This document shows positions 42,887-52,397 of a DNA stretch of 64,000 bases, piece by piece (the first letter of the stretch is position 1; each line of letters starts with the position of its first letter). The position numbers and the translations under genes were made by a program. The DNA is from G965222335 sp965222335 (lineage in GTDB: Bacteria; Pseudomonadota; Gammaproteobacteria; Pseudomonadales; Halieaceae). The notes under the pieces are model-generated. The model did not search any database. It saw only the letters and a list, made by a program, of their open reading frames with translations, and was not told the DNA's origin. The stretch is taken from assembly GCA_965222335.1 (NCBI GenBank), contig OZ244944.1:2666001-2730000 (forward strand), read 5' to 3'.

Positions 42887-44659
42887 ATGAAAGAAGCCTG
42901 GCTCATTTTTACACCGGCGGAACGCCGCAAGGCGCTCGGGATGTTAGTGCTCGTCATCCTGATGGCGGGAGCGGAGACACTGGGCGTGGTCTCCATCATG
43001 CCTTTTCTGTCCGTGCTCGGGCGGCCAGAGGTTGTGCAGGAGAACGAGGCCCTGCTCGCAGTCTATGAGTACTTCGAGTTTGAAGGGGTGCGTGATTTCC
43101 TGATTGCTTTAGGACTGGCGTCAATCCTGCTGGTTGTCGGCTCCTCGGCTTTCAAGATCGTGACCCAGCATCTGCTGAACCGGTTCGTGAGTATGCAGCG
43201 GCATTCGCTGAGCTCACGGCTGCTTTCACGTTACCTTCACCAGCCTTATGAATTCTTCTTGAGCCGCAATCCAGCCATCCTGTCTAAGAATGTGCTGTCG
43301 GAAGTGGACCAGCTTATGGTCGACCTTGTGCAACCACTCTCCAAATTGATAGCCCAAGGCGCCGTGGTGCTGGCTATGGTGCTGCTGGTGCTGTTCTATG
43401 ACCCCCTGATGGCGGTATGTATTGTGGCTGTGGTGGGGCTTCTGTATGGCGTAATCTACGGCGTTGTGCGACGGCGCCTGGGGCGAATCGGCTCCGAACG
43501 CCGTGACTCCAATGGGGCACGCTTCCAGGCCTGCAATGAAGCGCTGGGTGGTATCAAGGATGTAAAGGTGACCCATTCGGCGTCTGCCTACCTGCAAAAG
43601 TTCAACCACGCCTCCCGCACTTTCTCCAGGCATACTGCCGCCAACGAAACCCTGAACCAGTCCCCCTTGTATCTGGTTGAATCCGTCGGCTACGGCGGCC
43701 TGATAGTAGTCGCGCTCGTACTGCTGGCTCGGTCGAATGATACGGCACAGGTTCTACCGGCGCTGGGCCTTTATGGGTTTGCCGCCTATCGTATGCTGCC
43801 GTCGGCGCAAATCATGTACCGCGGCTTTGCCCGTCTGAAGTTCGTTTCCGCATCCCTGAATGCCATCCTCAGCGATCTTGGATTGCCCCAGGAGGGGCCG
43901 GTGCGCCCGTCAGAGCCTTTATCGCTCAAGCGAGAAATCCGCCTGCAGGATATTCAATACGCTTACCCTGCATCCCCGAGCAAACCCGTGTTGCAGAATT
44001 TCAACCTGGTCATCGAGGTGAACACCAGCGTTGGCATTGTCGGTAGGAGCGGTGCCGGCAAGAGCACCCTCATGGATATATTGCTCGGGCTGCTGGAGCC
44101 ACAGGTCGGCACAATGATGGTTGACGGAGCACCGATCACCGCTGAGAACGTAACTGCCTGGCAGCGTTCCATTGGCTATGTGCCGCAACATATCTACCTG
44201 GCTGATGCCAGCGTGAAGGAGAACATCGCGTTCGGTGTGCCACGTGAACAGATCGACATGACAGCCGTGGAGCGCGCCGCCCGGGCTGCGCAGATCCACG
44301 AGTTTGTGCTGAATGAACTACCGCAGGAGTACGACACAACAGTGGGCGACCGAGGGATTCGCCTGTCCGGCGGGCAGCGGCAGCGGGTAGGGATTGCGCG
44401 TGCGCTTTACCGTGACCCGTCAGTTCTTTTGCTAGACGAAGCGACAAGTGCTCTTGATTCAGAGACAGAGACGGCTTTTAACGAGGCGTTAAAAGCACTT
44501 GCGGGCAAAATGACTATGGTGGTGATTTCTCATAAGGAAGCATCTCTTAATAGCTGCCACACTGTAGTCTCGCTAGGTCCAACAAGCACTAGTGGGGATT
44601 CAAGACCTCGCGAGAGTAAACTCGGCATGAATGAACTGGGACTCCAGCGTGGCAGTTGA
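42887..44659 (+). CDS. ABC transporter, fused permease and ATPase (PglK/MsbA-like)
   Basis: The ATG at 42887 (MKEAWLIFTPAERRK) gives 590 residues; the frame is open upstream but lacks a hydrophobic or family-like start. Six membrane helices fill the first 330 residues, and the ATPase domain has Walker A GRSGAGKST, signature LSGGQRQRVGIA and Walker B LLLDEATS. The architecture and the TPAERRK start resemble flippases for lipid-linked glycans such as PglK. It is the first gene of the surface-polysaccharide island and probably translocates the assembled oligosaccharide. Its G+C is intermediate between the core and the A+T-rich part of the island. Confidence 0.85.
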   Translation: MKEAWLIFTPAERRKALGMLVLVILMAGAETLGVVSIMPFLSVLGRPEVVQENEALLAVYEYFEFEGVRDFLIALGLASILLVVGSSAFKIVTQHLLNRFVSMQRHSLSSRLLSRYLHQPYEFFLSRNPAILSKNVLSEVDQLMVDLVQPLSKLIAQGAVVLAMVLLVLFYDPLMAVCIVAVVGLLYGVIYGVVRRRLGRIGSERRDSNGARFQACNEALGGIKDVKVTHSASAYLQKFNHASRTFSRHTAANETLNQSPLYLVESVGYGGLIVVALVLLARSNDTAQVLPALGLYGFAAYRMLPSAQIMYRGFARLKFVSASLNAILSDLGLPQEGPVRPSEPLSLKREIRLQDIQYAYPASPSKPVLQNFNLVIEVNTSVGIVGRSGAGKSTLMDILLGLLEPQVGTMMVDGAPITAENVTAWQRSIGYVPQHIYLADASVKENIAFGVPREQIDMTAVERAARAAQIHEFVLNELPQEYDTTVGDRGIRLSGGQRQRVGIARALYRDPSVLLLDEATSALDSETETAFNEALKALAGKMTMVVISHKEASLNSCHTVVSLGPTSTSGDSRPRESKLGMNELGLQRGS

Positions 44660-44962
44660 TCCTGTTTTGCGAGAATTTTCATCGGTATCAACCAGAAGTG
44701 CTCTGTTTCAGAAGTCAGCGTCTCTCAACCTGCGTGTCAATTGCGCCTTGCACTTTGTTGAAGAATTTTTTTACTCAAAGCTATGTGTGCATGCAGGCGG
44801 ACTCCTGATACTCGGAGGCTCGCAAGTTCTCCTACGCTTGCACTCGGACCAACACACCCCTTTACTTACAGATACAGCCAATGGTCGATACCGTTACGTT
44901 CCCTGCTGCCGACTTGATGCGCATGAAACATTGTCTAGCTAGCACATTTAAGTCACTGCGAT
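44660..44962. other. Intergenic stretch without a convincing gene
   Basis: This 303-base gap marks the drop to A+T-rich sequence. Two short open frames (44631-44942 and 44881-44979) have no recognisable motif, ribosome-binding site or family resemblance. It may hold a promoter or a decayed gene; I can show neither. Confidence 0.5.
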
Positions 44963-46036
44963 ATGTCAACAAAAACTAAAGATATGCAAAATGGAGATAT
45001 AAATCAGTCAAGTAGTGCGCTCGCTATTCTCAGTACGCCGCTGCACGCGCTATACCTAGGAGAGTTCAGGCATAAATACAATATCGGCTACCTGGAGATA
45101 CTAGTTTTACTAAAACGTGAAACTGACAGGCCGCAACTTGAGCGAGTATTGAATGAGGTTCCGCACGACACACTGCATTGGCTAGTACTTACGCGGCCTT
45201 TAGAGAACAGGTTCATCTCACTGTACGAGGCATTCAGTTCTAGCAAAGTAAAGCTGAGCCTTAGTCACTACGAATACGGTGTTTTTGCCGACTACGGTCG
45301 ATCCTTTCTCGCAAATATCGACTGTGAGAAATATTACTGGCTCGGAGACGGAACAAAAATCATATTTGAAACATCTTTTCGAGGGTCAAAAGGGTTTAGT
45401 AGATATAAGCGACAAAAGCTGTTTGAGCCGCTCTTGAGAATTGGATTTGGAAAGCGTTTATCAATCGCCGAAGATCCAACAATATTTACACCATTTGAAT
45501 TGCAAAGAGGGTCTTGGGAGAAGAACGAATTTGAATGGTTGAGGTCGAGATACTCTCTTGTACCAGACAAGAAGGAGGATTCGGTTGTCTATTTTTTTGG
45601 ATCATATTTTAGTGAAAGAAGCGGAAAGCCATTGATGACTGACAAGGTTTACATAAAGTATCTGAAGTACATCGCGAACTACTATCGAGATAGAGATCTG
45701 GATATAAGGTACGTGCCTCACAGACATGAATCAGACTGTAAATTGATGGAGATTGAGGCAATTGACGGTTGCATAGTTACTCGTTTTGAGTTCCCGGCCG
45801 AACTTGAGTTTATCAAACGACGTATCCTGCCCACACATGTTGCTTCGTTTTTCTCAACTTGCCTTTTCCACTTTAAGCTAATTGGTGTTTCGCGATCGGT
45901 GATCAGCTTCCGCGCAGATTTTTCAGAGTTCAACTCTTCTTACGGGAAGGTTGCTGATGAAATTTATAGCTCGCTGGAAGTCGCGCTTGGGCCTGATGCA
46001 GTAATTTGGCTGCCAAGCGCTGGGGCGAAGTACTGA
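44963..46036 (+). CDS. Putative sialyltransferase/polysialyltransferase-like glycosyltransferase
   Basis: A 357-residue protein without a signal peptide. The N-terminus LAILSTPLHALYLGEF is typical of enzymes that begin with a Rossmann-like strand and a short loop. YFFGSYFSE, then YVPHRHE, then a late ASFFSTCLF segment resemble, in order, the features of bacterial GT52 and polysialyltransferase families (an H-P-x-E-like motif and a Ser-rich acceptor motif). The neighbouring CMP-sugar synthetase and NeuB-like genes support a transfer of a nonulosonic acid. The stop overlaps the next start (TGATG). The family assignment is tentative. Confidence 0.55.
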   Translation: MSTKTKDMQNGDINQSSSALAILSTPLHALYLGEFRHKYNIGYLEILVLLKRETDRPQLERVLNEVPHDTLHWLVLTRPLENRFISLYEAFSSSKVKLSLSHYEYGVFADYGRSFLANIDCEKYYWLGDGTKIIFETSFRGSKGFSRYKRQKLFEPLLRIGFGKRLSIAEDPTIFTPFELQRGSWEKNEFEWLRSRYSLVPDKKEDSVVYFFGSYFSERSGKPLMTDKVYIKYLKYIANYYRDRDLDIRYVPHRHESDCKLMEIEAIDGCIVTRFEFPAELEFIKRRILPTHVASFFSTCLFHFKLIGVSRSVISFRADFSEFNSSYGKVADEIYSSLEVALGPDAVIWLPSAGAKY

Positions 46037-46731
46037 TGAGCGTAGTGGCGATAATCCCTGCAAGAGGTGGATCAAAAGGAATTCCAAGGAAAAATCTGGC
46101 AGTGGTGGCGGGTAAGCCTTTAATACAGCATACAATCGAGCAAGCTAAGAGTGCCTCGCAGATCGATAAAGTTTATGTAAGTACCGACGACGAAGAGATC
46201 GCTAAACTATCACGAGCCTGCGGTGCTCGGATTATAGAACGGCCGGGTGAACATGCATCAGATATCGCCACATCAGAGAGTGCTTTACTTCATGCGCTCG
46301 AGTATATCCAGAAGGAGGAGCGATATCTCCCCGATACGGTTGTTTTTCTGCAGTGCACCAGCCCGATTCGAGATTCAGTCGACATCACTAACGCTATTCA
46401 CGAGTTTAGAAGAGTTGGCGCTGACTCGTTACTCTCAGTTGTTGAGAGCCATAGGTTCTTGTGGAGGTTGGAAGCAGGAAAAGCTAGCCCTATGAATTAC
46501 AACGTGAATGAGCGACCGCGTCGCCAGGATAGGATGCCAGAGTTCATGGAGAATGGGTCGCTCTATATATTTAGTGTAAATGGCTTCCTCATCTCGAAAG
46601 TGCGACTATTTGGCAAAATAGCGTTGTATAAGATGTCTCCTGAAAGTGCTTACGAAATCGACGACTACTCAGATATTGCTGTAGTGGAGGCTTTGATGCG
46701 AGATGCTAACCCTAGCGGGGTGGTCAAGTGA
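46036..46731 (+). CDS. CMP-nonulosonic acid synthetase (acylneuraminate cytidylyltransferase, NeuA-like)
   Basis: A 231-residue nucleotidyltransferase starting MSVVAIIPARGGSKGIPRKN, the CTP-binding motif of the family. QCTSPIRD and ENGSLYIFS are further conserved segments. It activates sialic, legionaminic or a related acid with CMP. The start overlaps the preceding stop and the stop overlaps the NeuB-like gene (GTGA), so the three are one translational unit. The exact sugar cannot be told from the sequence. Confidence 0.9.
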   Translation: MSVVAIIPARGGSKGIPRKNLAVVAGKPLIQHTIEQAKSASQIDKVYVSTDDEEIAKLSRACGARIIERPGEHASDIATSESALLHALEYIQKEERYLPDTVVFLQCTSPIRDSVDITNAIHEFRRVGADSLLSVVESHRFLWRLEAGKASPMNYNVNERPRRQDRMPEFMENGSLYIFSVNGFLISKVRLFGKIALYKMSPESAYEIDDYSDIAVVEALMRDANPSGVVK

Positions 46732-48983
46732 GAGTTCTTCGGAATGTCCACGATTACATTATTCCAGAGACCGAATCGTTATTCAGTGCGCTGGCAAAGC
46801 TTTCTGAAACGAAGAATAAGATCGTTTTCCTAGTAAACGAATACGGCGTTTTAACTGGTAGTTTTTCAGATGGGGATTTCAGGCGCTGGGTAATTGAGTC
46901 AAAGTCAATCGATCTACAACAACACGTTGCCAAAGTTGCCAATCGGGATTTTGTATCTCTCCCGGAAGATAGTTTCGCTGCGGACGTAGGCGCTATGTTC
47001 TCGGAGCGAATAAAGATAATACCTCTTGTTGACGAGGAAGGGAGGCTGCGAGGAGTTGCGGTTCCTGAGCGAGCTCTGTTTTCTGTCGGAAAGTTCAATG
47101 TGAACAGTGACTCCAGAGCGTTAATAATCGCCGAAATCGGTAACAACCATAACGGCAGCCTGGCTGAAGCAAAAAGGCTAGTAGATAGCGCTATTGCAAG
47201 TGGCGCTGATTGCGTGAAATTTCAGATGCGCGATCTGGAGACCCTTTATGTTAATGCTGGATTAAGAAGCGATGAGTCTGCAGATCTAGGGACTCAATAT
47301 GTACTCGATCTCCTAAGAAAGTTTCAACTTAGTGATGGCGATTTCCTGAGCCTGTTTGACTATTGCTTTCAGAATAATATTGTTGCGATCTGTACTCCTT
47401 TTGACAAAGTATCAGCAGACAAGCTCGACGAGCTAAACGTAGCTGCGTTTAAGGTCGCATCCGCGGACTTAACTAACCATGAATTGCTGCTCCACTTAGT
47501 CCGCAAGGGGAGGCCGATGCTTGTTTCCACCGGTATGTCTACAGAACAGGAAATAATCTCTGCGGTGGATTTGCTGAATAGCGCCAATGCAAGTTTTGTA
47601 ATGCTGCATTGCAATTCCACCTATCCGTGTCCGTTTGAGGATGTAAACCTAAGGTATCTCAGTCGATTGCAGGAGATAACGGGCGATGTAGTTGGTTACT
47701 CTGGTCACGAAAGAGGCACGGAGATATCTATTGCTGCCGTAGCGCTGGGCGCGAAGGTCATTGAGCGACATTTCACTCATGACAAGACCCAAGAAGGAAA
47801 TGACCATAAGGTGAGCTTACTACCCGGTGAGTTCTCAACTATGGTGAATGGAATCAGAAACGTAGAAAGATCATTTGGCAATAGCCAGGCTAGGACTGTT
47901 TCCCAGGGTGAATTGATGAATCGGGAGTCGCTCGCGAAGAGCATCGTTGCGTCCAAGCCCATATCATCTGGATCGGTCATTGAAGAAAATATGCTAGAAA
48001 TTCGAAGCCCTGGAAAGGGGCTTGCTCCTTATTACAAGAGCATGCTTATTGGTAAAGTAGCACAAAGACAGTTCGATACTAATGACTTTTTCTATCTCTC
48101 CGATCTGCATGAAAGACGTGTAAGTTCGAGGTTTTTTAACATTAATTCAAGATTTGGCATACCGGTACGCTATCACGATGTCGAACACCTTATTAAGGGA
48201 ACAAATCTAAGGTTTGTTGAGTTTCACTTGAGCTATAGAGATCTTGAGCTAGATCCAGAAGATTATCTTTCACGACGAGAATACTCTTTGGACTGTGTCA
48301 TTCATGCCCCTGAGCTATTCTCTGAAGATCACATATTAGACTTGAGTTCGGAGGACGATGACTATCGTCAACGCTCGATAAGAGAGCTTAACGCGGTACT
48401 CGATGTGGCAAGAAAGCTCAAGAGTTTTTTTTCAAACCGATATGACAATGCCTTAGTCGTAACAAATGTAGGTGGGTTCAGTTCAGAAACGTTCCTAGAT
48501 GGATTGGAAAAGGAGAGAAAAATTGAGCTCTTCAAACAGAGCATATCAGCATTGTGTTTGGATGGTTTGGAGATGATCCCACAGACAATGCCGCCATTCC
48601 CTTGGCATTTTGGCGGTCAGCAGTTCCACAACTTATTTGTCTCCCCAGAGGAGATTGTGAATGTTTGTGAGGAGACGGGCCTGCGAATATGTTTAGATGT
48701 ATCTCATACGGCGTTGGCATGCAACTATCTTGGGCTTGATTTCAATGAATCCCTCCGTCGGCTACTGCCATACGCTGCGCACTTGCACATCGCAGATGCT
48801 GCTGGCACAGGTCAAGAGGGGCTTCAGATTGGAGATGGAGACGTTGATTTTCTATACCTCTTCCACCTGATGAAAGAACATTCTCCTGAAGCATACTGGC
48901 TGCCCGAGGTATGGCAAGGCCATAAAAATGATGGGGAGGGCTTTTGGATCGCCTTGGAAAGGTTGGAAGCTTTTTCCAATTAA
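46728..48983 (+). CDS. Four-part fusion: CBS pair, NeuB-like synthase, SAF domain and TIM-barrel isomerase-like domain
   Basis: GTG start inside the NeuA stop. Residues 1-118 are a pair of CBS-like domains (KIVFLVNEYGVLTGSFSDGD, IKIIPLVDEEGRLRGV). Residues 130-375 are a nonulosonate synthase (IIAEIGNNHNGSL, GADCVKFQ, STGMSTEQEI, LHCNSTYPCP, VGYSGHE). Residues 395-460 form a SAF/antifreeze-like domain (RSLVAS-type SLAKSIVASKPISSG). Residues 475-751 resemble xylose-isomerase-like TIM barrels (VIHAPELF, LDVSHTAL, HLHIADAAGTGQEG). Plain NeuB is about 345 residues, so the CBS head and the barrel tail are extra. The barrel may supply or modify the substrate, and CBS may sense a nucleotide. No frameshift is seen at the joints. 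Confidence 0.85.
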   Translation: MRVLRNVHDYIIPETESLFSALAKLSETKNKIVFLVNEYGVLTGSFSDGDFRRWVIESKSIDLQQHVAKVANRDFVSLPEDSFAADVGAMFSERIKIIPLVDEEGRLRGVAVPERALFSVGKFNVNSDSRALIIAEIGNNHNGSLAEAKRLVDSAIASGADCVKFQMRDLETLYVNAGLRSDESADLGTQYVLDLLRKFQLSDGDFLSLFDYCFQNNIVAICTPFDKVSADKLDELNVAAFKVASADLTNHELLLHLVRKGRPMLVSTGMSTEQEIISAVDLLNSANASFVMLHCNSTYPCPFEDVNLRYLSRLQEITGDVVGYSGHERGTEISIAAVALGAKVIERHFTHDKTQEGNDHKVSLLPGEFSTMVNGIRNVERSFGNSQARTVSQGELMNRESLAKSIVASKPISSGSVIEENMLEIRSPGKGLAPYYKSMLIGKVAQRQFDTNDFFYLSDLHERRVSSRFFNINSRFGIPVRYHDVEHLIKGTNLRFVEFHLSYRDLELDPEDYLSRREYSLDCVIHAPELFSEDHILDLSSEDDDYRQRSIRELNAVLDVARKLKSFFSNRYDNALVVTNVGGFSSETFLDGLEKERKIELFKQSISALCLDGLEMIPQTMPPFPWHFGGQQFHNLFVSPEEIVNVCEETGLRICLDVSHTALACNYLGLDFNESLRRLLPYAAHLHIADAAGTGQEGLQIGDGDVDFLYLFHLMKEHSPEAYWLPEVWQGHKNDGEGFWIALERLEAFSN

Positions 48984-49048
48984 CCCTGTAATTGACTCGC
49001 TGCGTGGCTGTAGGCGAGCGCAGATCCCAGTAGGAATGTAAGTCCAGC

Positions 49049-50278
49049 ATGCAGAATAGTTCGCTGCTCGTCATTGCGTCGCATGACTCTCAACTGAAGG
49101 TGGCTAGTCATGTAGCACGGCAGTTTGTGGAGAATGGCTGGGACCTGGTTGTTCGCGTCCCATTGGTAAGAGGGCATCGAATCAGAGACCAGCAGGTCGA
49201 AGAGTTCTCTGGCTTCTCAAAGTTTGTGTACTGCAACGCCAATACATCGGAAATGCTAGAGGGATTTTTAGGCTTCGACGCAGTACTCGTGATTCTCGAG
49301 GGGCAAAGATTCCAAGAGGTCAGCTATAAATTTTTTAAGGATGTTTCCGCTCTACATGGTGTGAGTCGACCTGTGTTGGTAACAGGCTTTGTTGGGGTAG
49401 GTCTTTTTGACACCGCTATTGGCTATCAGCGAAGGCTATTGAGTGATGTACTATTCCTAAATGCACGGAAGGATTTAGATGATTGTGTAAGCATCTGCCG
49501 GGAACTTGGTGTTAATCACGGTGGGCTTGTTGTCTCTGGTTTGCCCTTCCTTGGTAAGTTACCCGAGAATGCAGGTCGAAAGCGTGAGATTAATGGGGTG
49601 TTGTTCGCAGGCCAACCTGATGTACCGAGCAGAATTATAGAGCGACTGTACCTGCTGGAGCAGATGATCGAGTATGCGCGCTGCTTTCCATACCGAAACG
49701 TATATTTTAAGCCGCGTCACAGACCGACTGAACGGTCGCTTCATCGCACAGATTACCATTATCAAACATTGTTAGAGGCATTTTTTAAGGCCAAAGATAT
49801 TCCTGAGAATTTTCACCTAGCGTATGGTTCGATAGATGGGTACCTAGAGAAATGCCAGATACTAGTGACGGTTTCATCTACTGCCGTGCTGGAAGCTTTA
49901 GAACGCGAAATGAGTGCTGTAGTGATCTGCGACTTAGGCATCTCGGAGGACTACGGAAATAACTTCTTCATGGGAAGTGGTTTGTTGAGTACCTTTGAAG
50001 CTCTGTTATCTGATGAGATTCCATCGGTTGACCTCAATTGGTTGAATCATCATGTAGAGACACACGGCGCCGCCGCTAGGGCGGTATTCGAAGCTACGTT
50101 GCGTGCCATTGAGACGAACTCGCGCGACTATGCGCTGCCATATAGCCTACAGCCCATTTGGCGTCAGGCAGAGATTCGTCTTCTGTTGGAAAGGAGTAAT
50201 AAGTCTAGGGTGCGTAAGCCTTGGAGCATCTTGAAATTCTTCTTATGGAGAATGTTTAGAGAAAGGCGGTTGACGTGA
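49049..50278 (+). CDS. Putative glycosyltransferase of nonulosonate loci (DUF6716-like)
   Basis: A 409-residue protein with a Rossmann-like start (SLLVIASHDSQLKVA), a middle section FKPRHRPTERS and VTVSSTAVLEALE near residue 275, similar to the acceptor/donor motifs of polysialyltransferase-like and DUF6716 families. The C-terminus is basic. It follows the NeuB fusion by 65 bases and precedes a methyltransferase. The donor is probably the CMP-sugar made here. Assignment is by resemblance and context only. Confidence 0.55.
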   Translation: MQNSSLLVIASHDSQLKVASHVARQFVENGWDLVVRVPLVRGHRIRDQQVEEFSGFSKFVYCNANTSEMLEGFLGFDAVLVILEGQRFQEVSYKFFKDVSALHGVSRPVLVTGFVGVGLFDTAIGYQRRLLSDVLFLNARKDLDDCVSICRELGVNHGGLVVSGLPFLGKLPENAGRKREINGVLFAGQPDVPSRIIERLYLLEQMIEYARCFPYRNVYFKPRHRPTERSLHRTDYHYQTLLEAFFKAKDIPENFHLAYGSIDGYLEKCQILVTVSSTAVLEALEREMSAVVICDLGISEDYGNNFFMGSGLLSTFEALLSDEIPSVDLNWLNHHVETHGAAARAVFEATLRAIETNSRDYALPYSLQPIWRQAEIRLLLERSNKSRVRKPWSILKFFLWRMFRERRLT

Positions 50279-50287
50279 AGCAAACCT

Positions 50288-51322
50288 ATGGACACTGATT
50301 TGTTGCGTCCGCGGTATCGGTTTGACGGTGTCTCGTGTATTAAGTTAAACCGCACGCAGATTGAGGCAAGAAATGCATTTTTGCGTGATTACGAGTCAGG
50401 GCAATATCCCTTAGAAACCGTCCCTTGCGCTGCATGTGTTGGACAGGAATTCCGTACTTTGTCTCAAAAGGACCGATACGGGCTTCCGCTTTCTGTAGTT
50501 ATTTGTCAAAACTGTGGATTGATCCAGACTAATCCTCGTATGACTAGTTCGGCTTACGAGAAATTCTATAATACAGCCTACCGTAGACTTTACGTTGGCG
50601 ATGCAGAGCCTACAGAGAACTTTTTCGACACGCAGAAGTTTCAAGGCAAGAGGATCGCGAATTTCATCCAGAATGAAACGCAACAGCCGTTGAGAGGTTT
50701 GAGGGTGCTCGAGGTTGGGTGTGGGGCTGGTGGTATCTTGCATTTTTTACGAGATCTTGGAGCGGAAGTGCGCGGCTGTGATCTTGGAGAAGAATACCTA
50801 CTTTATGGTGTCAACAAGTATGGACTTCCACTTACACGGGGCGGCATTCGCTCTCTGCCGGACACCGAGACCTATGATTTGATTATCTACTCGCATGTGT
50901 TTGAACACGTGCTTGATTTAAGTAGCGAGTTGCGAGAGGTGTCGAAGCGCATGAGTGCTGACGGTATGCTTTATATTGAAGTTCCTGGGGTTAAAAACAT
51001 CATGAATGCATACAGAAGTGATTTTCTGCGGCTATTGCAGAATGCTCACGTTTTTCACTTTAGTCTTAAGTCACTAAGAAACGTAGTTGAGAGCGCCGGA
51101 TTCGAATTGGTTTCAGGTTCAGAGTTTGTGAGATCGTTATGGAAAAGGTCGTCAGATCCAACAACCTGTATCGAAAGCGACTACGAAGATGTGGTTCGGT
51201 GGTTAGAGATAGCGGAAAGACGACGGCTTTATCATCGCTATACGTTCAGGAATATCTCGCGTGTCGTTGCAAGAAGATGGGCGAACCTAAAAAGGGGTTC
51301 ACAGAGTAAGTGTGGAGAATGA
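50288..51322 (+). CDS. SAM-dependent methyltransferase with N-terminal zinc-finger-like region
   Basis: A 344-residue class I methyltransferase. The SAM loop is VLEVGCGAGGILHFL and the acidic motif GCDLGE; YDLIIYSHVFEHV is motif II. Before it, CAAC...CQNCGLIQTNP forms a four-cysteine zinc-finger-like head seen in sugar methyltransferases of this class. It probably methylates a sugar of the surface polysaccharide. The end overlaps a possible gene remnant. Confidence 0.85.
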   Translation: MDTDLLRPRYRFDGVSCIKLNRTQIEARNAFLRDYESGQYPLETVPCAACVGQEFRTLSQKDRYGLPLSVVICQNCGLIQTNPRMTSSAYEKFYNTAYRRLYVGDAEPTENFFDTQKFQGKRIANFIQNETQQPLRGLRVLEVGCGAGGILHFLRDLGAEVRGCDLGEEYLLYGVNKYGLPLTRGGIRSLPDTETYDLIIYSHVFEHVLDLSSELREVSKRMSADGMLYIEVPGVKNIMNAYRSDFLRLLQNAHVFHFSLKSLRNVVESAGFELVSGSEFVRSLWKRSSDPTTCIESDYEDVVRWLEIAERRRLYHRYTFRNISRVVARRWANLKRGSQSKCGE

Positions 51323-51514
51323 TCTTGCCGGTGCGGGCTCTGGTCAATTCAAGGCTCGTTTCCAGCGTGGCGGCACTAGCGTAGGTAGCATTGAAGTGCT
51401 CATAAGAGCCCTAAGAACAATGGAATCCTAATGAGACGTTTAGCACGCGTGCTTCATATTAGCCCATCGCCCTACTATTCGTTCTTGATTCGCCCTAGTT
51501 TATCAAAGGTCTAA
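51312..51514 (+). pseudogene. Possible remnants of two genes between the methyltransferases
   Basis: A 39-codon frame (51312-51431) ends in a stop that shares a base with an ATG (TAATG at 51429-51433), the arrangement of a coupled gene pair. The second frame, 27 codons long (51431-51514), begins MRRLARVLHISPSPYYSF, reminiscent of the first strand and loop of GT4 glycosyltransferases, then stops. The pattern suggests loss of most of a glycosyltransferase gene and of the body of the gene before it. Chance is not excluded. Confidence 0.35.
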
Positions 51515-51520
51515 AACATT

Positions 51521-52231
51521 ATGCTTTTTAAGGGACTTCGATGGCGCCTTGTCTCTCAAATACAATCTAACCGAATGTCATTAGAGGACGCCCAGGCCAA
51601 ATTGGCGTGGGACGATTCCCAAAACTATATATACGAGCAAATGGGGACAAACACGAAACTCTTTGATGATGTCTGGGAGATGCGTAGTTCGGTCTTCAAC
51701 ATGACTAAATCCTGCGGTGAGATTCTGGAATTTGGTGTGTATAAGGGCTCTTCAATAAACTATTTTGCAGATATTCTAACCGCTCGTAGCGACACCAGAT
51801 CAATTGTCGGCTTCGATAGCTTCAGTGGATTTTCGGAAGACTGGGCGGGCGTTGACAAGGTATTTACCAAGAGTAGGTTTGATTTGCAGGGTTCACTTCC
51901 TGACGTAAGAAGCAACGTACAACTGATTAATGGTTTCATCGAGGATACACTTCCTCATTTTCTAGAGAAGACATCGTTAGACGGAATTGCATTCCTGCAT
52001 ATTGACACCGACACATACACGCCATCGAAAGTTATTTTGTCTGAGCTGAAGCCCTACTTCACCACTGGAACTATTATTATTTTCGATGAGCTTCTCGGAT
52101 ACACTAATTGGCGCAATCATGAGTTTCGTGCCCTTACTGAAGAGTTGAGCCGTAGTGATTATGAATTTGTTGCATTTGGCGTCGGCGGTAAGCGAGCTAA
52201 TTTGGTGAAGGCTGCGATTCGTATTGTGTAA
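51521..52231 (+). CDS. TylF/MycF-type O-methyltransferase
   Basis: A 236-residue SAM-dependent enzyme. ILEFGVYKGSSINYFAD is the SAM-binding loop, GFDSFSGFSEDW the following motif and FLHIDTDTYTPSK the metal/catalytic segment typical of the macrocin O-methyltransferase family. These enzymes methylate sugar hydroxyls. It is the second methyltransferase of the island. The 166 bases after it hold no gene. Confidence 0.85.
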   Translation: MLFKGLRWRLVSQIQSNRMSLEDAQAKLAWDDSQNYIYEQMGTNTKLFDDVWEMRSSVFNMTKSCGEILEFGVYKGSSINYFADILTARSDTRSIVGFDSFSGFSEDWAGVDKVFTKSRFDLQGSLPDVRSNVQLINGFIEDTLPHFLEKTSLDGIAFLHIDTDTYTPSKVILSELKPYFTTGTIIIFDELLGYTNWRNHEFRALTEELSRSDYEFVAFGVGGKRANLVKAAIRIV

Positions 52232-52397
52232 CAAGATTTTCCGTAATGGCGCGAGGTTGCGTAGGCACCTTACTTCGTCAGCTGTTTGTGCTACTAGCAG
52301 GTAGGGTGCAATAGCAAGATGTGTTCATCCTTTTATCTTTGGCGCGTTTCACGCTAGGTGTCAGGCTTAGTGAAATGATGAACTGGGGGTTTAGAGC

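Noticed and set aside
44631..44942. 103-codon plus-strand frame after the ABC transporter
   Set aside because: It begins inside the transporter gene, has no ribosome-binding site and shows no recognisable motif.
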